Positions 13,501 through 23,556 of a stretch of DNA of 64,000 nucleotides are shown in pieces. The stretch comes from Dipteris shenzhenensis (Eukaryota; Polypodiophyta; Polypodiopsida; Gleicheniales), in the NCBI GenBank assembly GCA_047967505.1, contig CM106540.1; one strand, given 5' to 3'. Both the position numbers and the translations under genes were made by a program. Every line of letters starts with the position of its first letter. Positions within the stretch are counted from its first letter, which is position 1. The notes under the pieces were generated by a model, which did no database searches, was not told the DNA's origin, and saw only the letters and a program-made list of their open reading frames with translations.

Positions 13501-16500
13501 ATTATCCCGCAAATCCCATAAACGTACAGTATGATCTAACGAGCCCGACATGAAGCAGTCATTTTTCGGAGACATGCAAAGTGAGACAACCCTGTTCAAT
13601 GTTTCAGAAACACCTTAGCTAGTCCACAATATCCAAGTTTAAGGAATCAGACGAATGAAAAGTGTATAGAACACCCCAAAATTGCTAGCAACCACTCTTC
13701 TAGGATCCAATGCCAATAATTAGGCCAACTAGGAAAAATAGTTTCATCATGTATAGAGACCACACTAGTACCTGTCATGATGGCCTTTAAAATACCGCAA
13801 ATACCGATTGTCATACAATGAAAGGTACCGCAAGGAATCTGATTGCAAGAAGTATACAAAACATCAATTGAAGATTTAGCCACTCGATAAATCCAACTTT
13901 GTGGTGGGAATCCAATATTAATCTTCCTTACATACCATCCCAGTCATTCTTAGAAGCATACAAAACTGCACTTGTATGATGTGTGAAACAGATCTGACTC
14001 ACTCCGTACTTTTTACTGTGTACCATCTTCAGAAGCCTGAAAACCCAAGGAATTAGATTACATAGCATAAGACCAACTAATTGCTTCTACTATGCGAAGA
14101 TTGCAACCTCCTTATCTTAAAATAAAGAGCTGCTATGGAATTAAACTATAAACACAACAACTAAGTTGATGAGACAGGCTGAAGAGCTTGATGAAGCATT
14201 AAAATATAAGGTAGGGAAATCACACAGTACGTTGCATTTGCTGTATCATACAGACGAATAGATTCGTCCTCACTAGCTGTCACTAAAAAGTCCTCTGTCC
14301 GATGAAAATCCATTGAGTTGATTTTCCCTGTCTGCAGTAATTGGAATGAAAACATTGGAATTGGAAATCTGGAGGTGAGATAAATCATCAAACATGCCAA
14401 AACTCATCAACTCAAAAGAATAGAAGATAGTGCATTTTCTAATCTCACAAATAGTCATTCCAATATTACAACCCTTCAACTTCATTTGAATACCAGGGAC
14501 TAACATACATTCCACCTGAGCAACAGTGGGAGTAACCATAAGTTCTCACACATGCTTGATATACTATACACACGTAAGCATACATTTGTACAAAGGTGTT
14601 CATGCTAAGTTTATGGCAATGCTCCAGAGACTTGTTCATTATGAAGTTAGCACTTGGGAGAAGGCAAATTAAACATCCTTTGCAAAAAGATATGGCACCA
14701 AACATAAAAGAATCATTAAAAAACACTTGCTGGTCTCAATTGTGAACGAAATCCTAACTGGGTAAAATGTGCATGTCTGTTATTACAGGTGAAATCTATA
14801 TCCATCACCACTAACTTCATCATCATTGTGTGGGCTAAAGATTGCTTTCGCATATATTTACATAAAGGTTTTTATACTCAGTTATGCTCAAGCAATGTGG
14901 GGATTGACACCCTCATAATGAAGGCTAGCAACTTAATTCAAAATCGTACTGCATCCTTTTCTTTCCAAGCTACAAATGTTCCTGATGGCAATAACTTTCT
15001 CCAAAATTAATCCACACCTCTTCATCTAAGCTATGAATGCCCGTGAAGGCCAGATTATTTCATTCCCGATAGACCAATAAACGTAGAAGGAACCTTGTAA
15101 CCAATCCAAACACCTTCACAGAACCTTCGCCATAGTATAGAGGAGGAAAGGTAGGAGAAACAGCACACGCAACACTAGGGCCAGAAATACGGGCTGGACC
15201 CCCCCCAGGCATTTGTTAGTGTAGCAAGATGCAACTGGTTACAAGAGAGCTCAAGACTAGAGACCTTATACTCAATACATGCTCAAGCAAGCAATTGGGC
15301 ACACACACCGTTAATTTATAGACTGGGGCCAACCCCAAGAGTTTCTCCATAAAGCAGCTTTCCACGAAAGCTAGGTGCCCAATAGCTTTTCCTTAAAGCA
15401 GCTTTTGATTTTACAACTTCCTAGAATTGTAGCCTTTGTTTTTAATCTTTAGGTCCCGGCAAAAACTAGAAGCCCCACTTTTTGCTAAAAACTCCTTTCC
15501 TGATCTCTAGATCCTTCCAAAATCTGGTTGCCCCACTTTTGGTGCTTTTCTTGGGCTGGGCCTCACTAAAATATCCGGGTGGGTGCCACACCTCTCTTGC
15601 ATCCTGCAATAAAACAAATAACTTTGGCCAACATTTACCCGTTAACGGTTAGTCTATGCATGCATATTAGTGCCCTGTGACCAATCCTGGTCCTTTGTGA
15701 GCGTCCCCACAAAACAATAAAATAAACTTGGTTGACCGTAGTCAACCCTCTTTGACCGAAGTCAGAGTCAAACCTTTTTCTTGACCGTAGTCAGTTCTTT
15801 GCCTTGGTGGACCATGTCCAACCCTTGTTTGATTGAAGTTGAACCTCTTAGCTCTTGTTGACCAGAGTCAACTTGCTTTGACCGAAGTCAAGTCTTTCAG
15901 ACCGAAGTCCAACACTAGAATATGTATTTTATTTTCTTTTATTTCTTGGAAAATCACATAAAATACAACTTTGTGGCATCCCCTCGGCTTCTAATCAGTT
16001 GACCTTAACTGAAAAGCCTCTTTGTAAAGTTGCAAAATCTGATGGTAGTTAGAGAAGAACTCTTCATCTACCCACTTGGCATCAAGTGCCAAATAATTCT
16101 TGAACTTTACAAGATACCTGCGGATAATCTTTCCCTTGTGTCTTTGCTTATGTGTATGATAGACAATCTATTTTGGCTGGAGGATTTCATCCATCTCTTC
16201 TACTTCAAGTGAATCAATTTGTAGGCTTCGGCCCTTGGTACTTCTTAAGAAGACTCACATGAAAGGCGCAAATCTTCCAATGCTCAAGTAGCTCTAAACG
16301 AAAAGCAACCTCATTAACTTCATCTTTTACCCTAAATGGTCCATAATACCATGTTGAGAGCTTAGGGTATACTTTTTCCTTGCCTTCATCTTGCGAAGCC
16401 TAGCCTTTTCAAACTTGAGTTACACCCAATCTCCATGCTATAGGTTGAGTTCCCTCCTGTGCTTATCTGCAGCCTTCTTATGCTTTGCAATTGACCTTTC

Positions 16501-19500
16501 AATGGCTGTCCTCACTTGAGCAAAGGCAGTGTCAAGATCTCGGACATATTGATCGCAATAATCTCAACTTTAGTCCTCAGAATGGGAGCTAGGATGACTT
16601 TTCCATAAATGACCTCAAAAGGGGCCTTGCTTGTGGAGCTGTGAACGGTGTTGTTATACGCAAACTCGACCAAAGGTAGATACTTTTCCCATTGTGTCTT
16701 TTGCTCAGCCACATAACACTTTAGAAGATCCAAAACTGTAGAATTTGCATTCTTACCTTGACCATCCATCTGCAAGTGGAACGAGGAAGAAAAATCCAGC
16801 TTTGTTCCCATGTTATCAAAGAGAGCTCGCCAAAAGTGACTGGTCATCCTTGGATCTCTATCACTTACAATAGAGTTGCGCATCCCATGGTGCTTGAAGA
16901 TTTGTGCTATATAGATTCGTGCCATGTGGTTTGCCTTTATTGTCTTCTTCACCGGAATGAAATGTGCTTGTTTAATTAACTTGTCTATGATGGTCCAGAT
17001 ACCGTCATTCCCTTGCCTTGACTGTGGAAGGTCAAAAATGAAATCCATTGCAATACTGTCCCAAGGTGCCGTAGGCACTGGAAGGGGAAGTAACAATCCT
17101 GGGGTTTTGTGCCTATCATACTTTACTTTCTAGCAAATAAGACATTCTGTAACATACCGTTGGATATCCTTCCTCATGCCAAGCCAAAAGAAATACCTTT
17201 CACTTGCTTCTAGTCATACCTCGGTGCCCTGCATAAGGTGGTGCATGTGACTCTTCCATAATTAATGATACACATATCCCTCATCACAAACAACTAGTCA
17301 TTCTTCAAATGATATTCATCTTTCAAAGAGTATTGGCTGGAAGATTGTCCTTGCTGGATATTCTACATGATCTCTCCAAACTCAGAATCCTGTGTAAGTA
17401 CTGCTCTTTCATCTCCTCAAGGCCTCTATGATGGACTACTGTAACATTGTTAACTTGAGGCCTTCTAGACAGGGCATCAGCTACCCTATTCTATGCTCCA
17501 GGAGTATATACAATCTGAAAATGAAACATGGACAGAAAATTGGCCCATCTTAAATGCTTTTTTGAGAGTTTGGTTTAAGTCAAGAAATACCGTAAACTTT
17601 GGTGATCCGTCTTGGCTGTGAAATCAGCCCCTATAAGATAATGCTTCCACATAGTTAAGGCATGTATCACTGCAAGCATTTCCCTTTCATAAATTCCCAT
17701 ATGCCTTTCAGCATCTTTCAGCGTCCTACTTTCATATGCTCCATCTTGATGAAGGGCAGCTCCAATACACTCTCCACATGCGTCACAGTCCACATCAAAA
17801 GGTTTATACAAATCAAGCACAATCAGAACGGGCTGCGTGGTCAATTTTTCCTTGAGTAGCTCTAATACCACTGTAACCAATCCAAACACCTTCACAAAAC
17901 CTTCACCATAGAATAGAGGAGGAAAGGTAGGAGAGAGAGCACACACGACACTAGGGCCCAAAAATAAGGGCTGGAACCCCTCCAGGGCTTTTATTACTTT
18001 TGCAAGATGCAATTGGTTACAAGAGAGCTCAAGACTGGAGAGCTTGGACTCAATACATGCTCAAGTGAGCAACTGGGCACACAAGCCATTAATTTATAGA
18101 TTGGGACCAACCCCTGGAGCTTTTGGCATAAAGCAACTTTCCCAAAAAGCTAGGTGCCCAATCGCTTTTCCTGAAAGCAGCTTTTGATTTAGAACTTTCT
18201 AGAATTGTAGCCTTTTTTTTAAATCCTTGTGTCCCAGCAAAAACTAGGTGCCCCACTTTTTGCTAAAAATTGCTTTCTTGATCTCTACATCCTTCCGAAA
18301 GCTGTTCGCCCCACTTTTGGTGCTTTTCTTGGGCTGGGTCTCATTAAAATATTTAGGCCACCCCTCTCTTGCATCCTGGAATAAAACAAATAACTTTGGC
18401 CAGCATTTACCTATTAACGGTTAGTCTATGCATGCATACTAGTGCCCTATGACCAATCCTAGTCCTTTGTGAGCGTCCCCACATGGCACATAAAACAATA
18501 AAATAAACTTGGTTGACCACAGTCAACCCTCTTTGACCGAAGTCAGAGTCAAACCTTTTTCTTGACCGTAGTCTGTTCTTTGGCTTGGTGGGCCATGTCC
18601 AACCCTTGTTTGGCTCTTGGCTCTTGTTGAGCAGGAGTCAACCTTCTTTGACCGAAGTCAACTCTTTTAGACCGAAGTCCAACATTGGAATATTTATTTT
18701 ATTGTATTTTATTTCTAGGGAAAACACAGAAAATACAACTTGGAACAAATATTTAATGAGTGGAAATTTGCATGTGTAAATAGCTAAGATGCAAAATACA
18801 TGGACTTGAAACCAATACCTCCAACATGCATACTGAATTTGCATAACACATTTCCACTTACATGAAAGAGCATGCACAAAGTGAATTACACATCAGTCAG
18901 CAATCTCTTGTTGGATTAGGATTGGTCACCTCCCCACCTGTGAGCCCCTAAATGAGGAGTGCATCGGGGAAGTGGAAAGGGATAGATTTGGGGCTGCCAC
19001 ATGGGCAGCAACCAGGCTGCCTTGTTGGCAGCACAAGGAGAAAAATACCTGGAGGTTTGGGTGCATGGAGGGCAGCAATGGTACAGAACAGCCATGTGGC
19101 TGCCAACAACTGGCAGGACCATATCTGCACAGGAAAACAGGGTACGAAACTGGCAGCGATGACATCACCTGCGGTATGGACCTGCATCAGCTGTTCAGGA
19201 CACATGTATTTGGGCATTGGAGCAGGGTGGTTTAAGGCTGGAAAGGCCTGGGCCAGTGGCAGCCTGCCACGTGGCCAGGCTGGGGCAGCCAGCCCTCAAT
19301 TAATGTGTCCCCAGCAGGGGTTTTATGGGGAGCAGCAGAATCGTGTGGGGGGCTGATTGGGTCGGCCCATTCCCCCTACCCAGTCGGCCTGTTCAAAAGG
19401 GGGTCTCAGCCCCTCATATCTCATCACTTGGAGCAGCCTTTAGAGAAGACCCTCTCTTGGGCCTCTATTCAGGAGGTGAAGAAGGGACAAAGGTGCTGCA

Positions 19501-21788
19501 GACTAAGCTTGAAGTGCTGCCCACCTAGGCTGATTATCCAGGCAGTAAGGTGGACGGATCACTGGACATTGAGTCTACGTAAGCTTAAAGGAGCACACGG
19601 CTCAAAGATCTAGAAGGGCCAAGGTGATAGTAGTACAGCTTTTGGTAAGGACTGAGGACCATGGTTTAGTGGGACTCAGGCCTCTTGTCTATTTTATCCA
19701 TTTTTGGACGGAAATATACTTTTGTTGGTGCTATCTCTCTCTTGGATTTCTATCTATTTACAGGCTTGCACACTCACTTATGGTTGTGAAGCACACACAA
19801 GTAAAAAAGTTTGATTCCGTAGTGAAACACTTCCGCGTGTAATTCCTGGGGACGCTCTATCAGTCTTCCGCTGCGGGATACCCTCGGTAGGGATTTCATT
19901 TCTAACATCTCTTCATCGAAGCTTTTCTTGCAAAGGAAATGTTAATTGCTCGTCCCTTCCAACTAAGGATCATTAGCAAAAGTGCTTATAATGGTCATCG
20001 CTAATAGAATAAATTCTTATAATATCAACCTGGACAAATATCATATAAAGTGAAACTTGCATGCTCATAAAAATAAAGTAAAATGCATGTTGTTACAAAT
20101 CAATATCTCTGATGTGGGAAATGCAGGTTCAGAAACAAACACATTCGAAATGCATGGGATGAAAATCATCCTCGCTATAATTTTGCATTCCCAAAATGGA
20201 GACATCAAAGAACTAATGGGCTTATGTTATTGAAGGGGGAAAACAACTGACATAGGGGTAAAGTCAGACGTTTTTTCCTTGCAAACATGAAAATTTAACA
20301 CTGCAGGACACAATAAATGAGAAGGACAAAGAAAAGAAGGGAGTCAGGAGGGGGACAATTAGGGAGCACTGCAGGTCTTGAGGCTTGGGTGCTAATTCAA
20401 ACGAGGGGCAGGGCTCTATGATGTTTTCCGGATGTTTTTTCTGAGACCGTACACAATGGGGAACATGCACTAGTTCTACTGTATTTCCCCCATGACATAG
20501 GGCCATTAGGGTGGTTTTTCACAAAGCCCTAAAGTGTCCTAAGGGGTCTGAAGTCGTCAAGTTTAGGACAGTCTTTCATAGGACTGATCTAAGTCTTTGC
20601 ATAGGACAGGTCTCGCACATTGTCCTCAGAGTGTTCTGTGTCTCTCTTGAGTCCTTAAAAAGCTCAAAGTCGCCTACAGAGCCAATTGATACAAGTCTTT
20701 GCATAGGACTTGTCTACTGCGTCTCTATTGATTTCTTGAAGCTCAAATTCATGGTCTAACTTATGACCATGCTTTGCCTATGACTCTCACAATTATGGCC
20801 AATTGGAAGGGAAATCCATCTTTGCAATGGAGTCATAGAATAGGTCCAATATGGCTGTCTTCAAAATAGCTAACCTCTTTTTCCAGAGAAAAACAGCTAA
20901 CCTTTTAATACCACTGGTTTGTGTATCCACAATATCGGGGAGCGTTGGAAAAACCACAGCAAAGATACAGGATTGACACAGCTCTCTCAAGTCAATCCAA
21001 AGAAAGGAAGGAGCTTCGTCTGCTAGAATGCTTCAAAGAAAGGATGGAGCTTTGTTTAGTGTATTGCACGGGATGCCTGAGCCATGAAGCAGCAAGAAAA
21101 TGGGAGCTGCTATGATGCGTAACAACCACAGTTCATTGAGAATTCATAAAGGTCTAGAAAAGATTTCCCGTCCGAAACCACTTTTTAGCTTGTAAGGATA
21201 CTTGAAATGAAGTTACAGCACTTCACTGATGCAGAGAAGGTAAGATCTCCCACCCTATGATTTAGTAAAGGATGACAATTGTCCGACACATCTTTATGCC
21301 GACATCCAAGGTTACATATCACAACGCATTTTAGGATTCCTTCTCCCACCGTGAGATTTTACTTGGAATTTTAGTGTCTAAGACCCTACTGTTTCCCTAG
21401 TCTTTACTTCTTTTTTTTAATCCTTATTCTGCTACGCTCAGCAGAAGAAAGGGCAGGAGGAGGTAAGGTTCCTTCTCCCACCATGCGAATTAATTCAAAA
21501 TTTCGAAAAACAAGACGCTCGCCTTTCAGCGTTCTGAGCTTCCCTCAACTAATCTCAGCCCTGTTCTGTTAGCTTTCTGCAGTTAAACTGCTGCGCGGAC
21601 ACAACAGGGGGAGACTATTACTGGCTGACAAAGTAAAAGTGAAAGATTCTCCTGTTTGGGAGAGGATAGGAAGGGAGGGCGTGTACGTAGTCTTTGAAGA
21701 CAGCACCAACGGCCATTCTGTTGACGAGGGGTTCGCTAAGCGATCTGAGCTCGGAATGTCCGTATCCAGCGTGATTGCTGGTCTCCAT
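3917..21788 (-). CDS. WDR82: WDR82/SWD2-like WD40 repeat protein, eight exons, 3' end outside window
   Basis: WD40 beta-propeller protein of the WDR82/SWD2 family, which in other eukaryotes is a nuclear subunit of COMPASS-like H3K4 methyltransferases. Exons on the minus strand are 21687-21788, 14231-14331, 13936-14036, 13772-13838, 13492-13591, 13159-13275, 12907-13044 and 3917-4001. Every junction has GT and AG and the phases match, giving 270 codons. Family landmarks in order are [98 protein letters not shown] and LEPNPEGG. The start chosen is the first ATG of the exon 1 frame (21788, context CCCATGG); the methionine 24 codons later (in NRMAVG) is an alternative. After [10 protein letters not shown] the reading reaches a donor (GTAATA), so roughly 60 C-terminal residues of the last blade must lie at lower coordinates outside the window; none were found in 1-3916. 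No stop or frameshift was seen. Family assignment is firm; role in this plant is inferred from the family. Confidence 0.93.
5266..5575. repeat. 155-bp tandem duplication in a GA-rich LTR block
   Basis: Two adjacent copies, each starting ATGTCACATGTATCCACTTA, offset by 155 bp (5266 and 5421). They differ by single bases and by length of the terminal GA run, so the duplication is recent relative to surrounding decay. Confidence 0.9.
5280..5705 (-). repeat. LTR-promoter block, copy 1 (GA-rich, TATA-containing)
   Basis: Shares with 7484-7695 and 11080-11405 an ordered set of blocks: GA-rich tract, GGATTAGATGTCACATC, GGTGGATG, and a minus-strand TATATAAG followed by the start of the LTR. This copy contains the 155-bp duplication and loses similarity after about 5705, so its outer edge is truncated. 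Most like the 11-kb copy. Confidence 0.6.
5750..7090 (+). other. GC-rich coding-like stretch with a 163-residue ORF (6599-7090)
   Basis: The stretch is more GC-rich than its neighbours and has overlapping ORFs on the plus strand. The longest (6599-7090) ends in a helical region with an imperfect repeat ([14 protein letters not shown]) followed by [15 protein letters not shown], which suggests a coiled coil. No known domain is recognised. It lies between two LTR blocks inside an intron, so a transposon-derived fragment is the likeliest explanation. Confidence 0.3.
7484..7695 (-). repeat. LTR start of chromovirus D (3' LTR side), with TATA box
   Basis: Read on the minus strand, the sequence after the chromodomain ends in a purine-rich tract (GGGAAGGGG) and then TGTAATGAAGGGG, a good LTR start, with TATATAAG about 75 bases inside. 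The GA-microsatellite (7484-7530) belongs to the block. The lower edge is not resolved. Confidence 0.55.
7773..9353 (-). pseudogene. Ty3/gypsy chromovirus D: RNase H end, integrase and chromodomain, broken
   Basis: Pol remnant in several frames on the minus strand. From upstream to downstream: an RNase H tail at 9162-9353, an H2C2/core integrase stretch at about 8450-9010 with [15 protein letters not shown] and TGLPSTKRG, an integrase C-terminal part at 8232-8423 ([19 protein letters not shown]) and a chromodomain at 7773-8010 ([16 protein letters not shown]). A chromodomain at the integrase C-terminus places it in the chromovirus clade. Near 8425-8520 a short segment (the 'shtWDKGLAL' region) is duplicated. 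Multiple stops and frameshifts; protease and RT are absent between here and the gag-like ORF at 9946. Confidence 0.85.
9946..10179 (-). pseudogene. Possible gag N-terminus of chromovirus D
   Basis: ORF starting MPSKCAPPD at 10179 on the minus strand, low complexity and Ser/Pro/Thr-rich, then [13 protein letters not shown]. Position and orientation fit the start of gag upstream of the pol remnant. No domain is recognised, so the assignment rests on context. Confidence 0.3.
10389..10660. repeat. Poly-G run followed by CTAACC-rich low-complexity tract
   Basis: An almost pure G run of about 30 bases (10389-10419) is followed by about 230 bases strongly biased to C, T and A with many CTAACC/CCTAAC words. 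The words are irregularly spaced, unlike a telomere array. Lies in the leader/LTR side of chromovirus D. Confidence 0.75.
11080..11405 (-). repeat. LTR-promoter block, copy 3 (5' LTR side of chromovirus D)
   Basis: Ends at 11405 with the same minus-strand TGTAATGAAGGGG start as the block at 7695, and contains the GGATTAGATGTCACATC and GA-rich segments. The TATA is degraded here (TATGTAAG). Its position upstream of gag and pol fits the 5' LTR, but target duplication and PBS could not be found. Confidence 0.5.
15096..15967 (-). repeat. 3' LTR of gypsy element E
   Basis: 872-bp direct repeat of 17872-18737 with scattered substitutions and small indels. Its U3 side (high coordinates) carries the W-box cluster. 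Confidence 0.88.
15731..15895. promoter_or_regulatory. W-box (TTGAC) cluster in U3 of the 3' LTR
   Basis: Nine TTGAC cores on the two strands within 165 bases, several paired as inverted repeats (TTGACCGTAGTCAA, TTGACCGAAGTCAA). TTGAC(C/T) is the core recognised by plant WRKY factors. Presence is seen; WRKY responsiveness is inferred. Confidence 0.7.
16200..18012 (-). pseudogene. Gypsy E pol remnant: RNase H plus integrase
   Basis: RNase H lies at 17575-17860 ([18 protein letters not shown], then [18 protein letters not shown] and [11 protein letters not shown]). Integrase is the open frame 16512-17096 with [27 protein letters not shown] and [10 protein letters not shown]. The catalytic Glu expected in the TDGQTE-type motif is replaced (MDGQGKNAN), so the integrase is dead. 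The C-terminal part continues in broken frames to about 16200 ([12 protein letters not shown]). The 145-residue ORF 17575-18012 starts inside the LTR and reads through the PBS into RNase H, a product of the deletion. Confidence 0.85.
17858..17870 (-). other. Primer-binding site of gypsy element E
   Basis: Minus strand TGGTATTAGAGCT, one base from the initiator-Met complement TGGTATCAGAGC, two bases inside the LTR. The same bases are also read as V-L-E-L in the ORF that continues into RNase H. Confidence 0.7.
17872..18737 (-). repeat. 5' LTR of gypsy element E
   Basis: 866-bp direct repeat of 15096-15967. Ends on the minus strand TTGGTTACA, then G and the primer-binding site. Confidence 0.88.
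18513..18665. promoter_or_regulatory. W-box (TTGAC) cluster in U3 of the 5' LTR
   Basis: The matching cluster in the other LTR, with eight TTGAC cores; some pairs are eroded (for example the pair near 18629 has kept only GTCAA). Confidence 0.7.
18909..19907. mobile_element. Solo LTR, 999 bp, with perfect TCTCT target duplication
   Basis: Starts TGTTGG and ends CTAACA. The five bases before (18904-18908) and after (19908-19912) are both TCTCT. No second copy or internal region is present, so unequal recombination between LTRs is the likely origin. The parent family is not otherwise seen in the window. Short ORFs inside are not credible genes. Orientation is probably plus, from the late TATT-rich and CT-rich layout, but is not certain. 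Confidence 0.75.
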
Positions 21789-21884
21789 GGGAAAACCTGC
21801 GTCAAGCTTAGCAAACTGGATTGAGCTCAATTTTCAAGTTTATTAGGGCTCTCGCTTATATTCAAATCAAATCACCCTTTTGCC

Positions 21885-21891
21885 CTTTATA
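21885..21891 (-). promoter_or_regulatory. TATA box upstream of the WDR82-like gene
   Basis: TATAAAG on the minus strand lies about 95 bases upstream of the chosen ATG (21788), a plausible spacing for a core promoter and short leader. It is the only clear TATA-like motif in the first 150 bases upstream. Transcription start is not shown by the sequence. Confidence 0.45.
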
Positions 21892-22246
21892 CATCGGTTT
21901 TTTGGGCCTGCCGCCATTTATAATTTTATTAGATTTAAGATATAAGATGTTTTCCTTTTCCAAGTTGCAATGCACGCACAAGGAAAACTTTCACATTCAT
22001 GCTACTAGTTCAACTTGCACAAACAAACAACGCATGTGGAGTTACCAAAAGCTCTATTGTTAGCATACACGGCTCACACTTAGCACTACACTTGCCCCTA
22101 ATGACTTCAAATTATGCAAGCCTTTCTGCAGAGAGGCTACGAGCACTATCCTCTCTCTATTAGGACATACAACTCATTGTACTGGATGAGGTTTCGCTAA
22201 TAGGCCAAAACACATTCATGGCAGCTGACATATGTATGCGTGAGAT

Positions 22247-22254
22247 AACACAAC
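22247..22254. repeat. 8-bp target site duplication of the hAT element (left)
   Basis: AACACAAC, identical to 34868-34875. Eight-base duplications are the hallmark of hAT transposition. Confidence 0.88.
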
Positions 22255-22272
22255 CATAGTTAGAACCATACG
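22255..22272 (+). repeat. hAT terminal inverted repeat, left
   Basis: CATAGTTAGAACCATACG; inverted partner at 34850-34867. Confidence 0.8.
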
Positions 22273-22731
22273 CGTACGGTTGTTCATACTGTACAGATTT
22301 TGTACGTCTGTATCGTACGCATACGGTATGGTCTTTCGTACGTGGTTTTTTTTTGCCCCAAAAAATGGCAAAACTGTTAGTCCGCGATTTCGCTTGTACA
22401 TTTGCACATATCCTGCATTTCGAGGCCGTCCGGACTCCAAACTCCGTACCTTATATGCCCGTATGCATTCATGAATCGTCTCCGTACAGCTACACCATAC
22501 AGCCAGCCACACAGGCTCAAGCTTGAACCTGGCCTTCAAAGTTCATTAAGCTCCTTCAAGAGCTGAGAGGAGTCAAGACTCAGCCTTCAGGAGACTTCTA
22601 CCCTGTGATGGTGCGACCTCCGGAATCGATTGAAATTTGAAGGAGGACCGAGGTCACTCCCTCTTATCTCTTCCATGTTTGTTGAAACTTGAATCTTAAG
22701 TCTTGAAGTTTTCTTCTCGGTCTAAATTTCA

Positions 22732-22733
<2 letters not shown>

Positions 22734-22800
<67 letters not shown>
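22734..22800. repeat. (TC)n(AC)n compound microsatellite
   Basis: About 23 TC units followed by about 10 CA units, directly upstream of the hAT transposase start. Confidence 0.97.
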
Positions 22801-22803
<3 letters not shown>

Positions 22804-23493
22804 ATGGGAAGAAAGAAAGGAGAAGAATGGGAATTTGTGGAGACACTAAAGCCTTTGGGAAAGGGGCAATTCACTTGTAAATGCAAGTACTACCCTCACA
22901 AATGGGAAGGAGTTGAATTCCTTGGGGTTGACCCTTGAAAATGTGAAAGACACTTGCAGAACGTTGCAAGCAAAGGCAGGTAAAAAGAAATTTGCAAAAG
23001 AGCTTGATTGCAGATGTGGCTGATTTGGGAGATGCTTGGGAGAGTGGTGATGCAAGTGCAAGTGCATCTGCACATGAACCAAAACAAAAGAAACAAAAGG
23101 TGTCAAAGGGAGTTGGCCAAGGCATGGGAGTCCCAGACACGGAAGGATGCCTACATTGCTCTTCAACGCTTTTTCTTTGCAGAGGACATTCCTCATTGAA
23201 GGTGAGGAGTCCATATTTTTTAGAAATGGTCCGTACAATTAGCCAAAGTGGGCCTAGCTTTAAGCCTCCATCTTATAAAGCCTTGTGCACTTTGGAATTG
23301 AAAAATGAGGTGGTATGCATAGATCAAGAGTTGATGCTGTTTTGAGAGAAATGGAAAAAGTATGGATGCAGCATAGTGTGTGATGGCTGATCTGACACTC
23401 GGCGTAGGCCTATCATTAATATCATGTCTCATGCATTTTTGGCTTAGTATTCTTGACGTCTGTGGATACTAGTGGGCAGTATAAATCAGGGGA
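22804..23493 (+). pseudogene. hAT transposase, N-terminal part (BED-like and DUF659-like), broken
   Basis: Begins MGRKKGEEWEF and GKGQFTCKCKYYPHKWEG, a BED-finger-like start with a decayed Cys/His pattern. Further on come FFFAEDIPH, RSPYFLEMV, GPSFKPPSY, and then WKKYGCSIVCDG(stop)SDTRRRPIINIMSH, the segment typical of plant hAT proteins with a DUF659 domain; the expected Trp is a TGA. Frameshifts separate the blocks. The reading ends near GQYKSG at the retroelement junction and resumes after 33267. Confidence 0.85.
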
Positions 23494-23556
23494 AAAACTT
23501 AAAGGCCAATGTGCCTTTAAGGGAGAACAACCAGTGAGCATACTATCCAATACCCA

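Larger units (their letters stand above)
15096..18737 (-). mobile_element. Internally deleted Ty3/gypsy element E (3.6 kb)
   Basis: Two long direct repeats (15096-15967 and 17872-18737) flank 1.9 kb carrying RNase H and integrase on the minus strand. LTR ends are TGTA...TACA. The PBS lies directly inside the upstream LTR (minus strand TGGTATTAGAGC, one mismatch to the initiator-Met type) and is immediately followed by RNase H codons, so gag, protease and RT have been deleted. No target duplication was recognised at the outer edges. Confidence 0.88.
14332..21686 (-). other. Intron 1 of the WDR82-like gene (7.4 kb), with gypsy element and solo LTR
   Basis: Bounded by the exon 1 donor (GACTAC/GTACAC, a weak but GT donor) and exon 2 acceptor (TTACTGCAG/ACAGGG). 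Contains an internally deleted gypsy element (15096-18737) and a solo LTR (18909-19907). I see nothing definable in 14340-15090 or 19913-21680 except short AT-rich ORFs that look like noise. Confidence 0.8.

Noticed and set aside
14161-14726. Longer protein from ORFs around exon 2 (14273-14726)
   Set aside because: Only 14231-14331 matches the WD40 family, with AG and GT at its edges; the rest is intron.
15091-18742. Target site duplication for gypsy E
   Set aside because: Flanks AACCT and ACTTG do not match at the TGTA/TACA boundaries; shifting the boundary does not give a convincing pair.
19000-19613. Overlapping 80-134-residue ORFs on both strands
   Set aside because: They fall inside the solo LTR, overlap in several frames and share no domain; GC-rich chance ORFs.
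23494-23540. Remnant 3' LTR of copia A
   Set aside because: The only similarity (TTAAAGGC...GCCTTTAA) is itself nearly palindromic, so it matches in both directions; boundary cannot be supported.
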